Shown: positions 21,044-27,425 of the stretch, one piece after another
Layout of the letters: each line of letters starts with the position of its first letter
Position numbering within the stretch: position 1 is the stretch's first letter
Assembly (NCBI GenBank): GCA_905250885.1
Contig: CAJNOQ010001928.1
Location: 1 to 27,425 of the forward strand
Source: Didymodactylos carnosus
Lineage: Eukaryota; Rotifera; Eurotatoria; Philodinida; Philodinidae
Length of the DNA stretch: 27,425 nucleotides
Direction of reading: 5' to 3'
Notes under the pieces: model-generated
Seen by the model: the letters and a program-made list of their open reading frames with translations, nothing else
The model's database searches: none
Told to the model about the DNA's origin: nothing
Made by a program: the position numbers and the translations under genes

Positions 21044-22012
21044 CAAACGACAAGGATTTAAAACTTTGAAATTATTGCTCGAGATGAGATGCATTCACTA
21101 AAATTTTCATCCAAATGTGAGAACATCTTTACACACTCTATTAAGGGTTGGATGTGATGTTGGATACAATTCAAACGCTTTGTTTTTCCAAATATAACAT
21201 CCTTCAGTAGTTGATCATGATTTTTATAGCTTTTTTCAAATCATAAAATATTTTCTGTTTGAAGTTCTCGTTAAGAGTCCTGCCGCTCTTCAGAAATTAT
21301 CTCCGACACCGTACATCCGATCTTGACGAAACTTTCCATAAATGTTAGGTTTAGTGAGTTCCGGGAATCAAAAAATTGTTTTGTCTCACAATTGTTTTGT
21401 CTTACAGTTTAGGAGGTTTCCAGAGATCAAGGTCCGAAAAGGATCCTGAAAGTTTTCCGTTGTTTTATTTTAAACTAGATACCTAACTACATGGACTGAT
21501 AAAAATCGGCCTCGATTAGCCCATATAGTTTCTTTTCCTCTTTTAAACAAAAGAAGAATAAACTCTCTACGACAAACCACTATTAAAAATCTTGGAAAAT
21601 ACTTCAGGCGTAACTCTTATACAGAGAAAACACTGCATAAAATACTCAATTTTAGGACTTGTAAGAAAATGCCTGTAACTTGTTGGTACGAGGTTAAACA
21701 GAGTTGTGCGAGGTCTTATTTTGATCAGAAAAGTTTCCTCTACAAATCTGTGTGTTCAGAAAAGCTTTGATTGCTTAAATATCCAGAAAAATATTATTTG
21801 AAGACCCGGTTTTTCGAGGCTCCAAGAAAATTGCTCAAAACCTGCGAAAAAACACTTTTATAATCAAAAGCGATACAGATTCTGAAAGTGCTATCTTCAG
21901 GCTATCATTCCATGTGCGTATCTCAAAACTGATTTTTTGACCGAAAATCATCATTTCTGAGAAAGAGAGAGGGGAGGGATCAATACTTTTAAAAACCGTT
22001 TTCAAACAAACA
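21044..22012. other. Intergenic DNA, nothing recognised
   Basis: No gene or RNA gene was supported between the TIR element and the 3' end of the kinase gene. Confidence 0.5.
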
Positions 22013-22018
22013 TTTATT
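22013..22018 (-). terminator. Polyadenylation signal AATAAA overlapping the kinase stop
   Basis: On the minus strand the sequence reads TAAATAAATG: the TAA stop (22020-22018) runs directly into AATAAA. If used, the 3' UTR would be only 10-30 nt long. Confidence 0.55.
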
Positions 22019-23040
22019 TAATCTTCAAATAAAAACTTTTTAAATTCCAAATATATGTTATATCTCATATGCCCATATTTTTCATAGTCAAAATTAACAT
22101 TTTTTGTTAAATGTGCTTGTGCAAATAGCCATAGTGTCCAAAATAGTTGTGCTAAAGCACTAAATTTCTCAATTAAATTACACATTGTATCTAAGTCAAA
22201 ATCATCATTTTCAATTTTTTTTGTTCTATAAAAAAGATAAATTTTTAACCATTGTTTTTGATATTCTCTTGATGGATACAAATTTAAATTTGGTTCACCA
22301 ATATAATCAGTATATTCAGAAAAATGATTAGCAATATCATAGAGCCAATAATTATAGAAACTATATTCAAAATCAATAAATGAAATATCATCTTTTTCAC
22401 TATTATAAATAATATTACCACAAAATAAATCATTATGACATAAAACAATATCTAACTTAAATTTTGGCATAATAAATGTTTCAATATATTTAATATCTGA
22501 TAATAAATTTTTATGTAATTGATCATTTGTTTCAAATAAAGAAATAAAAGTTTTCATTTGTGATATTAAACATGTATCTAATTTTTTATTTGGTAATGGT
22601 AATGAATGATAATGAGCAAGTTTTCTAGCAATAAGAAATGATAAATGTTTTGATGAAAGTTGTTTTGAATTACATGTTTCACCTTGTATATATGAATAAA
22701 TAAAACCATTAGAAAATTGTATCAAAATATTATTAGATAAATTATATTTAGATAACTCTTTCATTATATTTAATTCATTTTGACGATTTATAAATAAGTC
22801 AGTACTTGGACCATAAATTTTTATAATTAATCCTTCAGATTCATTATTAATTTCATTTGTATTAGTATCAATTTGAAATAGACCAATTGTCGTATTGGTA
22901 ATACCATCATTAAATTTTTTAAAGATAGTATTAAATTTTGACCATTGCGGACGAATTGTTTGAATTAATAAATATACATTTTCGATTGTTGAATAATTCA
23001 ATGTTACATTGTTAAAAATGACTAAGTCGTTATCAGTCAT
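22018..23040 (-). CDS. Ethanolamine kinase-like (choline/ethanolamine kinase family)
   Basis: Phosphorylates ethanolamine (or choline) with ATP, the first step of the CDP-ethanolamine/CDP-choline route to membrane phospholipids; cytosolic. The 340-residue frame covers the whole family. The N-terminal FNDGITNTTIGLF corresponds to the glycine-loop FTDGITN segment of ethanolamine kinases, followed by LIIKIYGPSTDLFINRQNEL and NGFIYSYIQG. The catalytic Brenner loop HNDLFCGNIIYN is at 202-213, the choline-kinase motif IDFEYSFYNYWLYDIANHF at 222-240, and a C-terminal LFWTLWLFAQA segment follows. The match to ethanolamine kinases is better than to choline kinases by these motifs, but substrate choice is not certain. 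All catalytic residues are present. There are no introns, and third codon positions are almost always A or T, giving strong Asn/Ile/Lys codon bias. The Met at 23040 fits the family start well. Confidence 0.94.
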   Translation of the reverse strand: MTDNDLVIFNNVTLNYSTIENVYLLIQTIRPQWSKFNTIFKKFNDGITNTTIGLFQIDTNTNEINNESEGLIIKIYGPSTDLFINRQNELNIMKELSKYNLSNNILIQFSNGFIYSYIQGETCNSKQLSSKHLSFLIARKLAHYHSLPLPNKKLDTCLISQMKTFISLFETNDQLHKNLLSDIKYIETFIMPKFKLDIVLCHNDLFCGNIIYNSEKDDISFIDFEYSFYNYWLYDIANHFSEYTDYIGEPNLNLYPSREYQKQWLKIYLFYRTKKIENDDFDLDTMCNLIEKFSALAQLFWTLWLFAQAHLTKNVNFDYEKYGHMRYNIYLEFKKFLFED

Positions 23041-24677
23041 GACCTGTTAAGTTAAATGATGATTCTACAACAATGTAATGGATATTGTTTTCTAGTAGCA
23101 TAGTGCTTTTAGCTTAGAATAGTGTCTGACTCTTAAAGATTGGACAAAGTAAAGAAAAACAATCATGTCATTAGCTTTGACTTTACTGACTATGCATCAC
23201 AGACAAACACATGTTATTACTCACTATTATATGCACAGATAGAAAGAAAAAGCGAATAGTTTATAAAGATTCACGTTACTACCCTAGTGTTGAAAAAGAC
23301 GGATGAAGACGCAGCTTAGAAATTCATCTATTCGTGTTCCGAATCCATTGACATCCCGCTTTCCAACTTGGTAACATAAAGAGATCTTGTGTGAACGATG
23401 AAATAATACATAGAAATATTACGACGATACTATTACATTTTTAACATTTGGTTTATCAATTTAATACGCAATCTACGAACTCTTTATTCTGTAAATGAAA
23501 GCTCAAATAATCATTTTTTTTAGTAGAACATATATTCTCGGCAGAATTGTAACTACGGAATACAGAACATACTGTAATTCAATTAAAAAATTACACTAAG
23601 AGAGGTCTTGATGGGTATAAGTATACTCAAACAAGGAAATCAGCATGATGGAAAAGTAACTAAATTCATGCTAACCGTTTTGATGCAACTTACATGCAAA
23701 ATTATAAAAAGGAATCCAAATCAAACGATTTTTAAACAGAATTCTGTTGATTAACTTTTACTTTCTAGATATTAATAATGAAATTATTTGTATTATTCAC
23801 TCATAGCTAGAAAAGCTGTATGTGCATATGTAAAGCGTTCGTCACGCTTGAATCATTATGTTTAATTGTAGTAAGCAAGGTGATGAATGCTCTTTATTAG
23901 GTTACGACTACGACAGATTATTGAATTATTATAGCTTGAAAGTTAGACTGAGAGAATATGAAATCAACAGAATTGTACGAGATTAATAGCAGCTAAAAAC
24001 ATTGTGTGATAAAGTAATTTAAAAATTTCAGCGTTTCAACGACTCTTATTCCAGCAAAGAGAGCAAATAATGAACGAGGTATAAATATTATCCATTGTGA
24101 TAGTTATAATGTGTACCGGTATTCTAATTGAATTTTAAACAAAACCCTTTGAATGTCAGTATTGCTGCACTGATCGTTATGTGCCCATGCATGAAATTTC
24201 ATAAGAATAATGTAAGGTGCTGGAAATTCGAAGGTACACACAAAAGCAGATTTTCTTTAAATATATACGGTTGGATAGCCCGTGAAACGTAGATTCCGAA
24301 TATCACCTTCTTATTTACTTTTGATCAAGTTTTGAGAGAGAAATCTTCAAAATACTGAATACCAGTGTCAGTTCAGTGAGTCTGAAGTGAGATTTTGACA
24401 CTTTCGAAGTAAACTTCAAATTTGACCCAGTTACATAGGTTCTCGTTTTCTCAGACACACATATTCGGATTCAGCAGCTCAAAAGGAGTCCGGCCATGTA
24501 AGTTCGAGAGTATTTTATCTATTCTAGCGCCTAAGCCAGATGGCCTAAGTCCGTCCATGGCCGTTTTGAGACCTCTGTGCGCCAAACCTATGTAGTCTTT
24601 TGCATTAAAAGCTTTCCCCAATAATTATACATCATTCGAACCGCCACTAAAAGGCGAACAAAAGTATACATGCTTCG
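23041..24677. other. Intergenic DNA upstream of the kinase, no gene seen
   Basis: AT-rich with no supported reading frame, splice-joined exon series or RNA gene. It presumably contains the kinase promoter just above 23040. Confidence 0.5.
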
Positions 24678-24850
24678 AGAAACTTTCGCTTCCTCGTGGA
24701 GAAAAGTCAGCTTTACTGAATCAGAGGCGAAAAAGTCGAAATTCTGCCAGTAGTTCGCGATTTTCCCGAACAAAACCCTATTTTTCTCCAATAGAAATAT
24801 CATATTCAGAATCAGGATCAAAAACTGAATCGAATGATATGTATTTCGAA
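24678..24850 (+). repeat. Dispersed repeat, copy 2 (first copy at 5708-5868)
   Basis: Same-orientation match to the interior of the 5307-6092 element, but without that element's inverted termini. It has diverged in the middle. Confidence 0.78.
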
Positions 24851-25702
24851 AATTTTTGACTCCTTTAATTTTTTTCGAATTCCCACTTCGAGAAATCGTC
24901 GGAATTTTCACCAAATTTCACAGATTATTGCCTCTAGATTCAACGCTGATAATGCTTCCTTCATGGAAAACCAAGTTATTGTATGCGATTTTCAATTAGC
25001 TTCAACTAGTGTAGCTGGCTGCAGCGTCCGCTAACCCCCAAATTTTAATATGGCTTGCAATAGATTACACCAAGGCTGTTATGTTGCTGGGGGCTTTTTA
25101 TGTCAATTCAAAGATTCAAAAACGTTCTAACTACTTCTGGTCTATTCTGCAGCCTATTTCATTTATGAATTTGTCGAGTGCAGGCTTAATTCAGATGAAA
25201 CCGACTACGATATACAAAAGTTTTGATGCCAGTGGCATTTCTTTCCAAATTTAACAAAAAAAGTCACCCACAAAGTTTGCAGTTTATACCGAAAAGCCAT
25301 TGATGAATGGTATGAAATTAGGTCATTCCATTCCTTAGTGTCGGAAAGTTATGGTACAAAGTAAGATCTAAGTAGTTAGTTAAATTAATTGCAATATGTA
25401 TATTGAGAACAGGGTTACAACTAGTGATGAATCATTATGCATGTTTTTGCTTAAAGTGTATCGCATTCTTATTTCAGTTTATGAGTTATTCTTTCTCCTT
25501 CTTCATTCCATTCATAAATACCTTATTTCCCGTTTTTTAAAAATAAGAGGAATGTTTGTTATCTATACACATTCTGAACATCACTGTAAAAAAAAATACC
25601 TTTATTGTTTCATAATCTTGAGTGTTACATACTATCTATCATCATTCATGTGTCCTCAGAGTAAGACCGTTGAAGAGCATTCTAGTGTAATTCTGTACTA
25701 TT
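24851..25702. other. Sequence upstream of the second retrotransposon
   Basis: A 104-codon open frame at 25396-25710 is hydrophobic but lacks family motifs and is not called. Part of this stretch may be the 5' UTR of the retrotransposon; its 5' boundary could not be placed. Confidence 0.4.
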
Positions 25703-27425
25703 ATGGTTAGTATAACCATGCAATCTGCTGGTATGACAACTCCAATGGAAATGTTGGTGCTAAATATGCGGAGCATAACTACTAAAGCCACCAAGCTTTT
25801 TAACTCTACTTTGACAAAATTTGAATTGCTTCAGGCAATGTGTGACCAGTCAGACCCTGCTTTTGTTGCTATCACCCAGACATGGTTAGACTCGTCTATA
25901 ACAGATCAAGACATCACTATGAATGGCTATACCCTACACCGGTTAGACCGTAATCGCGAAGGCGGTGGATGTCTCTTGTATCATAAAGACCATTTAACAG
26001 TAAAAGGACTTTCTGCTGTTGAAGACAATCGTTTTGAAATTATGTTTTTCGAAATTGTACTTCCTAAAATAGAAAATATTTTCTTTGCAGTTAATTATCG
26101 ATTCCCGAGTCTTTCAAACGGCGAAACTGATGAGTATATAGAATTTTTAAGTGACACTATATGTGATGTTATTCGAGCGGGATCTTTTGACGGTGTAATA
26201 TTAGTAGGCGATCTCAATGCACACAGTGACGCCTGGTGTAATTCGCATCCAGAACCGGCAGCTGGCAAAAAGTTTTTTGAATTTTCTGATATTTTCAATT
26301 TCAAACAATTAGTGAAAGAGCCTACAAGAGTTAGCAAAGATGGAATGACTAAAACAGTGCTTGACTTGGTGTTTACTAGTTCAAATAACTTCATAAAAAA
26401 TGTAGAAGTAGAGGACGCTTTGTGCCTGAACTCTGACCGTAAGATCGTCAGAGTTGTGCTCTCAACTGACGCTACTCGATCACCACTACTGACACGTAAA
26501 ATCTATAACTATTCTGCTACTGATTGGAACTATTTTCGCTACGAATTAGTGAAATTGCTTAATACTATTGCAATTCTCTTCTATAACTCGACCTGTGTGA
26601 ATGAGAAAGTAATAATGTTAGAAAATTGTGTAATGAATGCAGTAGATAAATGTGTTCTCTCGAAAACAGTTCACATATTTTCATTAGACCAGCCATGGTT
26701 TACTCAGAAGTTAAGACAACTTTCTCGACAGAAAAAATGCTTATATCGAAAACAAAAACAAACGAATTCCTCAGCATCTTCCAAGCGAAGTATCAAAAAA
26801 TAACTATCGAATTTGAAAAGGCATGTGAAGTTGAGAAAGAAAATTATCTTTAAAAAATACGTCAAACTAACACATCGAAAAAACCATGGTGGAATTTAGC
26901 CAAAACATTATTTCGACGGTCTCGCTCTTCAAAAATTTCTAAGCTGAGAGATGAAAATACTCAGGAATGGTCTGAAGACATGAAAGCACATGTTTTTAAT
27001 CATCATTTTGCTGCCATATATACCATGACTACTGCCGATTATGACAAAGATATTCCACCTGATAAACTCCCTCTCTCAACTCCCACATTAGATCTTTTTA
27101 CAGTAACCACCAGGGAAGTTGAAAAATGTTTAAAAATGATTAATGTTAGTAAAGCTACTAGCCAAGGCATAAGTTCAAAATTTTAAAAGAAGCTGGGCCT
27201 ATTATTGCTGAAGACTTAAAATACATTTGTAACTGTTCTCTATCATCAGGAATTTTTCCCGATAAACTGGGATTAATACATCCACTTTTTAAAGATGGTG
27301 ATACCAGTCTTCCTACAAATTACAGACCCATCATGCTTCTTCCTGCTATGTCTAAGATCCTCGAAAGGTTAGTTTACAATAAGCTTTATAGACATCTGAA
27401 AAAACATTGCTACACATTTTTTTAA
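25703..27425 (+). pseudogene. Decayed non-LTR retrotransposon ORF2 (endonuclease to start of RT), cut by window end
   Basis: The 25703-26803 frame is an APE-type endonuclease: LVLNMRSITTK (catalytic Asn at residue 21), FVAITQTWLD, GGGCLLYHKDHL, VNYRFPSLSN, GVILVGDLNAHSDAW and LDLVFTSSNNF. Two positions differ from the family: Gln59 where the ETWL motif has its catalytic Glu, and NSDRK at 243-247 where the family has the catalytic SDH His. The frame shifts near 26790, meets a TAA at 26851, continues as SKKPWWNLAKTLF, shifts again near 27170, and reaches the start of reverse transcriptase (PTNYRPIMLLPAMSKILER) before the window ends. The palm motifs lie outside the window. It resembles the minus-strand element at 12588-15345 in domain type but is clearly a different family by sequence. 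Confidence 0.92.

Noticed and set aside
20749-21101. Three overlapping open frames of about 96-110 codons
   Set aside because: They overlap in different phases and strands across the internal hairpin of the TIR element; repeat-derived.
1-27425. CRISPR arrays, operons, Shine-Dalgarno sites, tRNA or rRNA genes
   Set aside because: The window is eukaryotic (spliced genes, non-LTR elements); no regularly spaced short repeats, no tRNA cloverleaf with a convincing B box, and no rRNA-like sequence were seen.

Overview
The window looks like nuclear DNA of an invertebrate animal, most likely a bdelloid rotifer. It is AT-rich, it has GT-AG introns of mostly 56-71 nt, one Ser/Thr-rich and Cys-rich secreted-type gene and one Ser/Thr-rich membrane-protein gene, and it is dense in degraded non-LTR and Helitron-like transposons and short inverted-repeat elements. 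The species call is inference; no rRNA, tRNA, telomere repeat or other diagnostic marker was seen.

Layout. 243-1351 (+): 3' part of a gene built from a run of 27-69 nt Thr-rich exons, all joined in phase 1, followed by a 14-cysteine module. 1557-2164: long near-perfect inverted repeat. 4271-4818 and 5307-6092: two more inverted-repeat elements. 6671-7020: GC-rich block with internal inverted and direct repeats. 7457-10451 (+): seven-exon gene for a predicted single-pass membrane protein of 519 residues (signal peptide, Ser/Thr-rich repeated ectodomain, transmembrane helix, basic cytoplasmic tail). 10579-11653: probable non-autonomous Helitron on the minus strand, with the 3' hairpin plus CTAG end and a short N-terminal fragment of the Helitron protein. 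12099-15625: an inverted-repeat element apparently split by a 5'-truncated, frameshifted non-LTR retrotransposon (minus strand, about 12588-15345). 16628-17065 and 18926-19390: a direct repeat bracketing an intact, intronless O-methyltransferase gene (17460-18629, minus). The upstream copy carries an inverted arm, so the methyltransferase 5' flank lies in a foldback structure. 20438-21043: another terminal-inverted-repeat element with an internal hairpin. 22018-23040 (minus): intact, intronless, very AT-rich ethanolamine/choline kinase-type gene. 25703-27425 (+): second decayed non-LTR retrotransposon (endonuclease and start of reverse transcriptase), cut by the window edge.

The four host genes do not form an obvious pathway: two encode cell-surface or secreted proteins, one a small-molecule O-methyltransferase, one a phospholipid-precursor kinase. 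What stands out is the density of foldback or terminal-inverted-repeat structures (at least seven in 27 kb), several with no recognisable coding capacity, one hosting a retrotransposon and one forming the 5' flank of a gene. All alignments were done by eye, so boundaries are approximate to a few bases and identities are estimates.
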